Source of the DNA: Burkholderiales bacterium
Lineage (GTDB): Bacteria; Pseudomonadota; Gammaproteobacteria; Burkholderiales; JAEUOS01
Direction of reading: 5' to 3'
NCBI GenBank assembly: GCA_016790635.1
Contig: JAEUOR010000080.1
Location: 1-64,000, forward strand
Length of the DNA stretch: 64,000 nt
Both the position numbers and the translations under genes were made by a program. Numbering within the stretch: position 1 is the first letter of the stretch; every line of letters begins with the position of its first letter. Below the pieces are notes generated by a model, which saw only the letters and a list, made by a program, of their open reading frames with translations, made no database searches and was not told the DNA's origin. Below are positions 36,583 through 44,530 of the stretch, piece by piece.

Positions 36583-37343
36583 TCATCAGCGAGCCATGGT
36601 TCTATGCCGTGGCGATCCCGGTGGTGCTGCTGCAGGGCATCGCCAAAGGCGGTTTCGCCGGCACGCTGTCGGGTGTATCCGTGCCGCTCCTGGCGCTGGC
36701 GATTTCGCCGGTGCAGGCCGCGGCCATCATGCTGCCGATCCTGGTGGCGATGGACCTCTTCGGCCTCACCCAGTTCTGGCGCAGCTTCGACCGCCGCGTG
36801 CTGGCCTCCATGCTGCCGGGCGCGGTCATCGGCACGGCCCTCGGTTATGCCACCGCGCGGCTGCTGGACGACAACTGGGTACGCGTGTTCGTCGGCCTGA
36901 TCGCGATCGGCTTCCCGCTGTCGCGCCTTTTCATGCCGGCCACGGCGGCCGTGCCGCGCCCGCCCGGCACGCTGCGCGGCAGTTTCTGGACTGCCATCGG
37001 CGGCGTGACCAGTTTCATCGCCCACGCCGGCAGTCCGCCGGTCATGGTGTACCTGTTGCCGCAGCGCCTGGACCGGCGCACCGTCACCGCGACCGTGGCG
37101 GTGCTGTTTGCAGCCATGAATTTCATGAAGCTGCCCGGCTACGCGTTGCTCGGGCAGCTCAACCTGACCAACATGGGCAGCGCGCTGGTGCTGCTGCCGC
37201 TCGCGCCGCTGGGAGTGTGGCTGGGCATGCGCCTGCAGCGGCGCATCAACGACGCGCAGTTCTACGTGATCGGCCAGGCGTTCCTGGTCATCACCGGGAT
37301 CAAGCTCTTGTGGGACGGGGCACGCGGCCTGGGCGCGTTCTGA
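36579..37343 (+). CDS. TSUP family permease (TauE/SafE)
   Basis: A 254-residue integral membrane protein with about eight hydrophobic segments and the TauE/SafE landmarks 'GIAKGGFAGTLSGVSVPLLAL' and 'SFIAHAGSPPVMVYLLPQRLD'. The family exports sulfite, sulfoacetate or other organosulfur anions; the substrate here is unknown. ATGA overlap with the GNAT gene indicates coupled translation. A long hairpin lies after its stop. Confidence 0.9.
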   Translation: MIISEPWFYAVAIPVVLLQGIAKGGFAGTLSGVSVPLLALAISPVQAAAIMLPILVAMDLFGLTQFWRSFDRRVLASMLPGAVIGTALGYATARLLDDNWVRVFVGLIAIGFPLSRLFMPATAAVPRPPGTLRGSFWTAIGGVTSFIAHAGSPPVMVYLLPQRLDRRTVTATVAVLFAAMNFMKLPGYALLGQLNLTNMGSALVLLPLAPLGVWLGMRLQRRINDAQFYVIGQAFLVITGIKLLWDGARGLGAF

Positions 37344-37384
37344 AAGCCGCCTGCTTCACGGGATATGGAGCGCCACGCTGGAAT

Positions 37385-37408
37385 GGCCCGCCTCGATCGA
37401 GGCGGGCC
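37385..37408. terminator. 24-bp perfect palindrome between convergent genes
   Basis: GGCCCGCCTCGA (37385-37396) is followed directly by its reverse complement (37397-37408). It lies between the convergent TSUP and PEP-CTERM genes, where a stem-loop terminator would be expected, but no T-tract follows on either strand. Terminator function is therefore tentative. Confidence 0.45.
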
Positions 37409-37498
37409 CCGCAAGTTCGAACTCATCGACCGGGCCGCGCGCTTCGCCCCGACCGGCGTGACCGCCATGGCGGGGCTGTGCGGCCGGTCGCACGCGCG

Positions 37499-38224
37499 TC
37501 AGCGCATGCGACGCTTGCGCAGGCTCAGGCCGGCGATCGCGAGCCCGAACAAGGCCAGCGTGCCAGGTTCAGGAACCGTCGAGGCCGGACCCACGTCGAA
37601 TCTCACCTCGGACAACCCGGTGATGCCACGACCTTCGTCCAGCCCCGGGGGCGTCGAATAGTTGGGCCCGAACACGGTGCCAGACCAGGTGTTGAGAGGC
37701 GTGAAAAGAACGAACTGTACATCCGTGATCTGCAGGTTGATGATCTCGCCGCCGTATGACGACAGCCCGGTCGCCTCCTGGAACTGGTATTGGCCGACGG
37801 TCGTCAACGCGTTGGCTGTCGTGCCCGCCGAAATGATCACATCCCTCATGCCGAAGCCGGTACAGCACGGATTGTTGGCCGGATTGCCAATCTCCTCGTT
37901 GAAGTTCCACAGGAACAGCCGGGAAACATCGTAACGCGCGCCCAGGTCAAAGAGGATGAAAGGATTGTTGTCCTGTCCGCGACCGACGGTGTTCCACATG
38001 TAATTGGATGCGCTCGTGTTGTGCCTGAAGCCGGTTGCGACATTCGAGTCTGCCGTAAGGCCGGATCCGTTGATCGCATAGATTGGATCGCGTCCCGCGA
38101 AATCGGTAGAGGATGCGGTGGCCCCGGTCGGCGCGATGAGCGCGGCCGACGCCTGAGGTGCAGAAAGACCGATGAGCAACGCGCACGATGCGTGCAGCAA
38201 ACGCGCTGCGAACTTGCGATTCAT
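37499..38224 (-). CDS. PEP-CTERM sorting domain-containing protein
   Basis: A 241-residue exported protein. The signal peptide runs to about residue 28 (APQASA). The mature domain begins like discoidin/F5-8C domains ('TGATASSTDFAGRDPIYAINGSGL', 'ILFDLGARYDVSRLFLWNFNE'), suggesting carbohydrate binding. The C-terminus is a classic sorting signal: VPEPGTLALFGLAIAGLSL then RKRRMR. It would be processed by an exosortase and linked to exopolysaccharide-associated surface material. No exosortase or eps gene is in this window. Confidence 0.93.
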   Translation of the reverse strand: MNRKFAARLLHASCALLIGLSAPQASAALIAPTGATASSTDFAGRDPIYAINGSGLTADSNVATGFRHNTSASNYMWNTVGRGQDNNPFILFDLGARYDVSRLFLWNFNEEIGNPANNPCCTGFGMRDVIISAGTTANALTTVGQYQFQEATGLSSYGGEIINLQITDVQFVLFTPLNTWSGTVFGPNYSTPPGLDEGRGITGLSEVRFDVGPASTVPEPGTLALFGLAIAGLSLRKRRMR

Positions 38225-38660
38225 GTTTTTGTTTTCCCCAAGGTTGTCAGAAGAAGAATTGCGGATCGCCGTGCTTGCGCGGACCCAAGACGCACAAACA
38301 ATTTCTGCGCAAGACGCGCAACGCGTTGAAGACGAGAGCCCGGCAATCCCGGCGCCGTCAATGCGCTACTACGACGGTGAGAGCCGATCAACATGCACAT
38401 GCCGCCGCGTCAAAGATTATCTGGTGGGCATCGGCGTTCGGGTGCAAACGATTGTCAAATCGATCCTTCCCCTGCGCAGCGGGTGATGCGCCTGCGATGT
38501 CGCGCTCGTGACTTCATCGGTTTGACGGTGTGGTAGAACTACGCCAGACCTGCACCGCACAAGAGGTGCAGGTGTTAAGGCGTGGCCGCCACCGGCATCG
38601 TGACAAGCGGAACGTTTGGTACCGATCCCCGACTCCATCGACAAGACCTGCCCGCCCGCC
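38225..38660. other. 436-nt intergenic region, divergent PEP-CTERM / GST
   Basis: No coding region that I can support. It must hold the promoters for both divergent genes. The most notable element is the inverted repeat at 38548-38573. I see no convincing sigma-54 -24/-12 or sigma-70 pair. Confidence 0.6.
38548..38573. promoter_or_regulatory. 9-bp inverted repeat upstream of GST gene
   Basis: ACCTGCACC (38548-38556), 8-nt spacer, GGTGCAGGT (38565-38573), both arms perfect. It lies about 88 nt before the GST start. It could be an operator or a leader hairpin; no T-tract follows. Confidence 0.4.
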
Positions 38661-39293
38661 ATGTTCAAACTGATCAGCGCCACCCCCAGCCCCTACGCGC
38701 GCAAGGTGCGCATTGCCCTCATCGAAAAAGGCCTTCCGTTCGAACTCGTCACCGAAGTGCCGTGGAACAGCACCACCGTCACGCCGAAGTACAACCCGCT
38801 CGAGAAACTGCCGGTGCTGCTGACCGATGAGGGCGAGGCGGTCTACGAGTCGAGCTACATCCTTGAATGGCTGGAGCTGAAGTTCCCCGCCACGCCGCTT
38901 CTGCCGCGCGATGTCGATGGCATCCTCGCGGCGAAAAAGCTCGACGTGCTGTGCAACGGGGTCTGTGATGCCGTGGTGTTGACCTTTTTCGAAAAGCAGC
39001 GTGCCGGCGGGGGCAGCCCGGAGTGGCTGGCGCGCCAGCGCCGCAAGATCGACGGCGGCATGCGTGAGATCGCGAACCTGATCGGCAAGCGCGAGTGGGC
39101 GGTGGGCAATGCCTTCGGCCTGGGCGACATCGCCGCCGGCACCGCCGCCGGCTATCTGGCGGTGCGATTCAAGGATTTTCCGCTGCGCGAGCGGCATCCA
39201 GAACTGGCCGCCTACGCCGACCGCCTGGCGTTGCGACCTTCGTTCGCCAGCACGGTGCCGGTGCCGCAAAACATCACTGACAAGATCGTCTAG
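38661..39293 (+). CDS. glutathione S-transferase family protein
   Basis: A 210-residue cytosolic GST. The thioredoxin-like domain opens 'FKLISATPSPYARKVRIALIEKGLPFELV' with Ser in place of Tyr as the likely catalytic residue, the glutathione-binding cis-Pro segment is 'NPLEKLPVLLTDEGEAVYESSYILEWL', and the helical C-terminal domain has 'NAFGLGDIAAGTAAGYL'. ATG 38661 is chosen because the fold begins there; a GTG-type extension upstream adds unstructured residues. Substrate unknown. Confidence 0.92.
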   Translation: MFKLISATPSPYARKVRIALIEKGLPFELVTEVPWNSTTVTPKYNPLEKLPVLLTDEGEAVYESSYILEWLELKFPATPLLPRDVDGILAAKKLDVLCNGVCDAVVLTFFEKQRAGGGSPEWLARQRRKIDGGMREIANLIGKREWAVGNAFGLGDIAAGTAAGYLAVRFKDFPLRERHPELAAYADRLALRPSFASTVPVPQNITDKIV

Positions 39294-39391
39294 CTGCCGA
39301 TCTCGTCGCCCCCTGCTGGTGGGTTCGAGCGGATGGTGCCGCGAGGAGCGCAGGTTTTGAAGTGCTGCCGCCTCGGTCTTGCACCTAGAAT

Positions 39392-40606
39392 GTGGGTCTC
39401 GTGATTTCCGCCGCCGCCAGTCCTGCTCGCGACACCTGGGTCATCAGCCTGGTCGGGCTGATGCACGGCGCGTCGCACTTCTACCAGCTCGCGCTGCCGG
39501 CAGTGTTCCTCTCGGTGCGCGACGAGTGGGGCGTGAGCTTCGCCCAGCTCGGGTTGTTGACCGCGCTCTTCTACACCGTCTCCGGACTGTGCCAGACCCC
39601 GGCGGGTTTCGCGGTCGATCGCTTCGGCGCGTCGCGGGTGCTGCTTTTCGGCATGGCCATGTTCGCGCTCGGCATCGGCCTGATGGGCTTTGCGCCCAAC
39701 TTCGAGTGGATGATCGGCTGCGCGTTGATCGCTGCCGTCGGCAACAGCGTGTTTCATCCGGCCGACTTCGGCGTCCTCAATTCGACCCTCGAGCCGCGCC
39801 GCCTGGGCCCGGCCTACGGCATCCACGGCGTGTCGGGCAACATCGGCTGGGCGGTTTGCCCGGCGACCATGGTGGCGCTGCAGAGCTGGTTTGGCGGCTG
39901 GCGCGGTGCGCTCATCGCCGCCGGCGTGCTGGGCCTCTTGATCCTCGCGCTGGCGTGGTCGCGCCGGGCGATGTTCGAGCCGCGCGAGGTGTCGGCGGGC
40001 GCGCGCAAGGCGGCAGGCGGCACCGCGGCGCTGACCTCGCTGCCGATCCTGATGTGCTTCAGCTTCTTCCTGGTCTGGGCGGCCGGGCTGATCGGCTTGC
40101 AGACCTTCGGCATGCCCGCCCTCACCGAGACCTTCGACCTGCCGGTGCATCTGGCGGCCCTGACGCTGACCTGTTTTCTCATCGGCGGCGGCGTCGGCAT
40201 GCTGGCGGGGGGCATGCTCGCGGCCCGCGCCGTACGCCACGATCATGTCGCCGCGCTGGGCATCGCAGCGGCGGTGGCCTGCGTGATCGCGATCGCCGGC
40301 GGTCGGCTGGGGCCGACCGGCATCATCATCGCGATCACCGCGGCCGGGGTCCTCTCCGGGCTCACCGGACCGTCGCGCGACATGATCGTTCGCAGCGCGA
40401 CGTCCAAGGGCAACACCGGCAAGGTCTACGGATTCGTCTATTCGGGCCTGGACGCCGGTTCGGCGATCGTGCCTCTGCTGTTCGGCTGGCTGCTCGATCA
40501 CGGGCGCGGGACCGCGATGATTTACTGCATCGCGTTCTTGTGGGCGATTTCCATCATCGCGATCTACGCGGTGCGCCAGTCGAATCCGGCTCCGGCGTCA
40601 GGCTGA
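39392..40606 (+). CDS. MFS transporter
   Basis: A 404-residue major facilitator superfamily protein with 12 hydrophobic segments. 'GLMHGASHFYQLALPAVF' in helix 1, the loop 2-3 motif 'GFAVDRFGASRVL' and 'GNSVFHPADFGVLNS' place it near the fosmidomycin-resistance/CynX-like MFS group. Start GTG 39392 or GTG 39401; neither has a strong Shine-Dalgarno. Substrate cannot be deduced. The terC riboswitch leader follows it. Confidence 0.88.
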   Translation: MGLVISAAASPARDTWVISLVGLMHGASHFYQLALPAVFLSVRDEWGVSFAQLGLLTALFYTVSGLCQTPAGFAVDRFGASRVLLFGMAMFALGIGLMGFAPNFEWMIGCALIAAVGNSVFHPADFGVLNSTLEPRRLGPAYGIHGVSGNIGWAVCPATMVALQSWFGGWRGALIAAGVLGLLILALAWSRRAMFEPREVSAGARKAAGGTAALTSLPILMCFSFFLVWAAGLIGLQTFGMPALTETFDLPVHLAALTLTCFLIGGGVGMLAGGMLAARAVRHDHVAALGIAAAVACVIAIAGGRLGPTGIIIAITAAGVLSGLTGPSRDMIVRSATSKGNTGKVYGFVYSGLDAGSAIVPLLFGWLLDHGRGTAMIYCIAFLWAISIIAIYAVRQSNPAPASG

Positions 40607-40704
40607 CTCGCACCTGCTCAAGATCTTGCCGCTCTTGCGAGGGGCACAACGCACGACGCCGTCGACACACGGGATAACCCGGGGGCGAAATTCGCGCTTT
40701 GATG
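40607..40704. other. start of 421-nt gene-free region before terC
   Basis: Positions 40607-41027 hold no gene. This first part shows nothing recognisable; the remainder holds a promoter, a 5' hairpin (TTCGGAAC 40763-40770 / GTTCCGAA 40773-40780) and the riboswitch annotated separately. Confidence 0.6.
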
Positions 40705-40733
40705 TTGATGGCGCGAAACCGCGCTGATAAAAT
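40705..40733 (+). promoter_or_regulatory. sigma-70 promoter of terC leader
   Basis: TTGATG (40705-40710), 17-nt spacer, TAAAAT (40728-40733). Near-consensus boxes at ideal spacing, placing the transcript start near 40740 and the riboswitch within the leader. Confidence 0.7.
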
Positions 40734-40785
40734 CTTGACTTCACTTCCACGTTTCCATCGGCTTCGGAACACGTTCCGAAATCGG

Positions 40786-40950
40786 GGAACGTCAAGGGGA
40801 GTAGCTTTCGCGGCGGGTTCTCCCGCCGGGTGGCTGATCCGTCAATACGAGTCGCAGCCCACGGTTGCGTTCCGGGTCAGCCAGCAGGTGTGAAGCGGGC
40901 CGCGTGCCCGCCCCTGTGAGCGAGACCTTGGCGACCGGCAGGTCGACACC
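40786..40950 (+). ncRNA. yybP-ykoY manganese riboswitch
   Basis: The leader carries the conserved GGGGAGTAGC (40796-40805), CCGTCAATACGAG (about 40839-40851) and GAGCGAGACCTTGG (40918-40931) of the yybP-ykoY motif. Helices can be drawn by eye: P1 CGTCAAGG 40790-40797 with CCTTGGCG 40926-40933; P2 GGCGGG 40812-40817 with CCCGCC 40822-40827; P3 40832-40840 with 40874-40882; P4 40895-40899 with 40907-40911. GACCT (40924-40928) can pair instead with AGGTC (40940-40944), a likely expression switch competing with P1. Mn2+ binding is known for this class, which commonly precedes terC/mntP genes. Confidence 0.85.
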
Positions 40951-41027
40951 AGGGGATGCGCTCGCCCTATGTGTCGCTTGCCCGTTCGCGGGGCTCACCA
41001 GGGGACTCCGGGCGCGGGGGAATCAGC

Positions 41028-41723
41028 ATGGAAATTTTTTCGTCGCAATGGTTCGTCGCGCTCGGCGCGATCATTCTGATCGATCTGGTTCTGGCGGGAG
41101 ACAACGCGATCGTCATCGCACTGGCGGCGCGCAACCTGCCCAAGCATCTGCAGAAAAAGGCCATCCTGTGGGGCACCGCCGGCGCCATCGCGGTGCGCTC
41201 GGCCATGACGGTCGTGGTGGTGTGGCTGCTCAAGATTCCCGGCCTGCTCCTGGTCGGCGGTGCGCTCCTGGTTTGGATCGCGGTCAAGCTGCTGGCTCCC
41301 GCGTCCGACGAGGACGGCGGCGAGCACGGCGGCGCGACAAATTTCTGGGGCGCGATGAAGACCATCGTCATCGCCGACGCGGTCATGGGTCTGGACAACG
41401 TGCTGGCGGTCGCGGGCGCGGCGCACGGCAGCTTCTTGCTGGTGGTGCTGGGGCTCCTGATCAGCATCCCGATCGTCGTGTGGGGCTCCACGCTCATCCT
41501 CAAGTGGGTCGAGCGGTTCCCGATCATCATGTACCTGGGCGCGGGCGTGCTGGCGTGGACCGCGGTCAAGATGATGCTCGCCGAACCCTTGCTCAAGGAG
41601 CCGCTTGCGCCTTACATGGCCTACTCGCTGCTGGCCTATGTCGTGATCATCGGTGGCGTGCTGTACGCGGGCTATGCGATGAACCGCCGCGCCAAGCCGC
41701 CCGCGGGTGCGGCTTCCTCCTAG
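41028..41723 (+). CDS. TerC family membrane protein (probable Mn2+ exporter)
   Basis: A 231-residue TerC-family protein (YjbE/Alx group) with seven or so membrane helices. The paired acidic motifs 'DLVLAGDNAIVIALAARN' and 'DAVMGLDNVLAVAG' are the family's metal-binding signature. Control by a yybP-ykoY riboswitch supports a role in manganese export, as shown for Alx and related proteins. ATG 41028 is preceded by GCGGGGGA; regulation is probably at translation since no intrinsic terminator is seen in the leader. Confidence 0.92.
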   Translation: MEIFSSQWFVALGAIILIDLVLAGDNAIVIALAARNLPKHLQKKAILWGTAGAIAVRSAMTVVVVWLLKIPGLLLVGGALLVWIAVKLLAPASDEDGGEHGGATNFWGAMKTIVIADAVMGLDNVLAVAGAAHGSFLLVVLGLLISIPIVVWGSTLILKWVERFPIIMYLGAGVLAWTAVKMMLAEPLLKEPLAPYMAYSLLAYVVIIGGVLYAGYAMNRRAKPPAGAASS

Positions 41724-41964
41724 CCTGCTAGCGCCGCGGCGCGGCCTTGGGTGGGGCCGCAGGGCATGGCTTTTGCATGCGCCTGTGCGCCAAGGCTTCG
41801 CATCGAATACCCAACATCTGCGGCCAGATGGCTGGGCAAATCGAGCGATCGATGCGGGTAAACACCGTTTCGCGATCGGAAACTTTGCGTGGCTGGCCCA
41901 GTCAGATGTTCGGGGGGCTGGACGAGACTCGATCCAGCCCGGCACTCGAGAACAAGAGAGGAAC

Positions 41965-43287
41965 GTGGTTTTGGTGAACGCGACATGGAAGGGCTTGCGA
42001 CGACTTCATCCTGCGATCGGGGGGCTGGCTCTGGCGGCCCTGCTGCTCTGCTCGGGTGGGGCGTGGGCACAACCCGCCGCGGCGATGCCGCAGCGCCAGG
42101 GCGAGTCTGTCCTCAGCGGTCCGTTCTCGATCGATGAACTGGTCGCGCTGGCGCGGCGCGAAAGTTTCCTTCTTCAGGCAGCGCAGGCACAGGCGCTCGC
42201 GGCGCGCGCCGGGGTCGTCACCGCGCGCGCCTATCCCAACCCTGAACTGGAGCTTCTGGCCGGCAGCTTCCGCCCGCGTGCCGCGGGCGGGACCTCCGGC
42301 AGCGGCAGCGCGCTTGCGATCTCGCAGCGCATCGAGAACCCGCGCCTGCGCGACGCGCGCAGCGCGGTCGCCGGCGCGGCGGTGCAAAGCGCCGAGATCA
42401 ACGTCTCGGTGGTCGAGAACAATCTCGTCGCCCTCATCAAGGAGCGCTTTTTCGAGACCCTGCGGCGCGAGGAGGAACGTGACGTCTCGCGCGAGGAACT
42501 GGCGCTCACCGAGCAGATTCGCGAACGCATCGCGGTGCGCACCCGCACCGGCGAGGGGGCGCGCTTCGACCTGATCCGCGCCGACAACGAAGTCGCGATC
42601 GCGTCCAAGAATCTCGAACTGGCCTTGGGCCGGGTTGCCGAGGCTCGCGCGTTGCTCAAGCAACTGGTGAGCCCGCGCCTGGCGGACAACTTCACGCTGG
42701 CAGGGGACTTCTATCGCAGCACGCCGCAGGCCGATTACGCGGCGTTGCGCGACGCGGTCCTGTCGTCGAATCCGGAGCTGCGCCGTGCGTTGGCCGAGAC
42801 GGCTCGTGCCGAGAGGGGGGTCGAGGTCGAACGCCAGTCGGTATTGCCGTCACTCGCGTTGCGCCTCATGCAGGACACCGAGCCGGACATGCGCTCCACG
42901 CGCGCCGGCGTGGCGGTGAATGTGCCCTTGTGGGACCGGCGCCGTGGCCCGATCGACGAGGCGCGCGCCAACGTGATCCGCAATCGCAGCGAGGCAGAGC
43001 AAAAGCGCTTCGCGCTGGCGCAGGATTTCGAGGCCGTGTGGCGACGTTACCAGGCCGCGCTCACGGCAGTCCAGGCGCTCGAGGGCGGCATCATCCGCCA
43101 GGCACGGCAGGTCGTCGACATCGCCGAGGCGGCATTCCGCTTTGGCGAGCGCGGCATCCTCGAGTACCTGGACGCGCGGCGCCAGTTTCGCCTGGTACGC
43201 GCCGACCTGATCCAGGCGCGCTTCGACCTGTATGCCGCCAAAACCGAACTCGAGCGCCTGGCCGCTCGCGATATCAAGGGTGAATGA
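41965..43287 (+). CDS. TolC-family outer membrane efflux protein (CzcC-like)
   Basis: The outer-membrane channel of a heavy-metal efflux complex. The signal peptide ends near GGAWAQ, and two OEP repeats follow with long helices ('SIDELVALARRESFLLQAAQ', 'GEGARFDLIRADNEVAIA', 'FRFGERGILEYLDARRQF'). About 440 residues from GTG 41965; TTG 41971 and GTG 41974 are alternatives, with GAGAGG at 41956-41961. It is the first gene of a czcCBA-type operon and ends one base before the next start. Confidence 0.9.
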   Translation: MVLVNATWKGLRRLHPAIGGLALAALLLCSGGAWAQPAAAMPQRQGESVLSGPFSIDELVALARRESFLLQAAQAQALAARAGVVTARAYPNPELELLAGSFRPRAAGGTSGSGSALAISQRIENPRLRDARSAVAGAAVQSAEINVSVVENNLVALIKERFFETLRREEERDVSREELALTEQIRERIAVRTRTGEGARFDLIRADNEVAIASKNLELALGRVAEARALLKQLVSPRLADNFTLAGDFYRSTPQADYAALRDAVLSSNPELRRALAETARAERGVEVERQSVLPSLALRLMQDTEPDMRSTRAGVAVNVPLWDRRRGPIDEARANVIRNRSEAEQKRFALAQDFEAVWRRYQAALTAVQALEGGIIRQARQVVDIAEAAFRFGERGILEYLDARRQFRLVRADLIQARFDLYAAKTELERLAARDIKGE

Positions 43288-43288
43288 A

Positions 43289-44521
43289 ATGAACCGCACG
43301 ATCGGCAGGACGCGCGCGCCCGCTTCCGTTTCACCTGCGGCGAAGTTCGCCCGGCGGCGCGCCATTCGCGGCGGGCTTGCGCTCGCCATGGCGCTTTTGC
43401 TCGCCGCCTGTGGTGGCGACGCGGCACCGGACAAGGCGGCCAAGGGAAGCGCACCCAAGCCGCCGCACGACCCCAACGTGATCACCCTGGGCCAGGACTT
43501 GAAGGGTTTGGTGCGGCTGGGGCCGGTGACCAACATGGAAGTCAGCGACATCTTGCGCATCGCCGGCCGCCTGGAGGTCAACGCCAATCGCACGGCGCGT
43601 ATCGGCGCGCCGGTGACCGGGCGCATCGTGGACATCAAGGCGCTGCTGGGCCAGGATGTTCGGCAAGGGGAGGTGCTCGCCGAACTGAACAGTCAGGACA
43701 CCACCTCGGCGCAACTGGCTTTTCTCAAAGCGCACTCCGCCGAGCAGTTGGCGAGTCGCGGCGTCGAGCGCGCACAGTTGTTGCTCGCGGCTGACGTGAT
43801 CGGGTCCGCGGAACTGCAGCGGCGTCAGGGCGAGCTGACCGTGGCGCGCGCGGAGAAGCGCGCTGCGGCCGACCAGCTGCGCGTGCTTGGCCTGTCGCTC
43901 AAGACCGTGGCTCAGCTCGAGGCGACCGGAACGATCGTCGCGTCCACGCCGATCACCTCGACGCAGGCGGGCACCGTGATCGAACGCAAGGTCGCGGTCG
44001 GGCAGGTGGTGGCTCCGTCGGATTCGCTGTTCGTCGTCTCGGACCTGAGCTCGGTATGGGCGGTCGCGGATGTTCCTGAACAGGAGGCGGACACGGTGCG
44101 CCGCGGCCAGCGCGTCGAGATCGAAGTGCCGGCGCTGGGCAACGAGAAACGCGCCGGGGTGATCGTCTTTGTCGCCGATGTCGTCAATCCGGAGACCCGC
44201 ACCGTGCGCGTCGGCGTCGTGCTCGAGAACCCGGGCCGTACCCTCAAGCCAGCCATGTTGACGAACATGCTGATCGAGGGCAAGGTGTCACAGCGCACCG
44301 TGGTCCCGGTGAGCGCCGTCGTGCGTGAGAACGATGCCGATCACATCTTCGTCCAGGTGGCCCCGGGCAGCATGCGCCTGACGCGCGTCAAGCTGGGACC
44401 GGAGAAGAATGGCGTGCGCCCGCTGCTCGACAAGATGCCCGAGAACACGGGAATCGCGCTCGAAGGCGCGTTTCACCTCAACAACGAGCGCCAGAAGCGC
44501 AACCTCGAGCGCGGCGGCTAG
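43289..44521 (+). CDS. RND efflux periplasmic adaptor (CzcB-like, lipoprotein)
   Basis: A 410-residue membrane-fusion protein of the HlyD/CusB-CzcB type. An Arg-rich N-terminus precedes a membrane segment and a lipobox LAAC (Cys41), so it should be anchored in the inner membrane as a lipoprotein. The lipoyl halves ('ARIGAPVTGRIVDIKALLGQDVRQGEVLAEL' and 'ITSTQAGTVIERKVAVGQVV') flank a helical hairpin; beta-barrel and membrane-proximal domains follow. It has no His- or Met-rich metal-binding tail to indicate the metal. It lies within the czcCBA-like operon. Confidence 0.9.
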   Translation: MNRTIGRTRAPASVSPAAKFARRRAIRGGLALAMALLLAACGGDAAPDKAAKGSAPKPPHDPNVITLGQDLKGLVRLGPVTNMEVSDILRIAGRLEVNANRTARIGAPVTGRIVDIKALLGQDVRQGEVLAELNSQDTTSAQLAFLKAHSAEQLASRGVERAQLLLAADVIGSAELQRRQGELTVARAEKRAAADQLRVLGLSLKTVAQLEATGTIVASTPITSTQAGTVIERKVAVGQVVAPSDSLFVVSDLSSVWAVADVPEQEADTVRRGQRVEIEVPALGNEKRAGVIVFVADVVNPETRTVRVGVVLENPGRTLKPAMLTNMLIEGKVSQRTVVPVSAVVRENDADHIFVQVAPGSMRLTRVKLGPEKNGVRPLLDKMPENTGIALEGAFHLNNERQKRNLERGG

Positions 44522-44530
44522 GACGACGAC

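Noticed and set aside
38225..38300. Possible sigma-54 (-24/-12) element upstream of the PEP-CTERM gene
   Set aside because: The best candidate lacks the GG of the -24 and the TTGC of the -12 elements.
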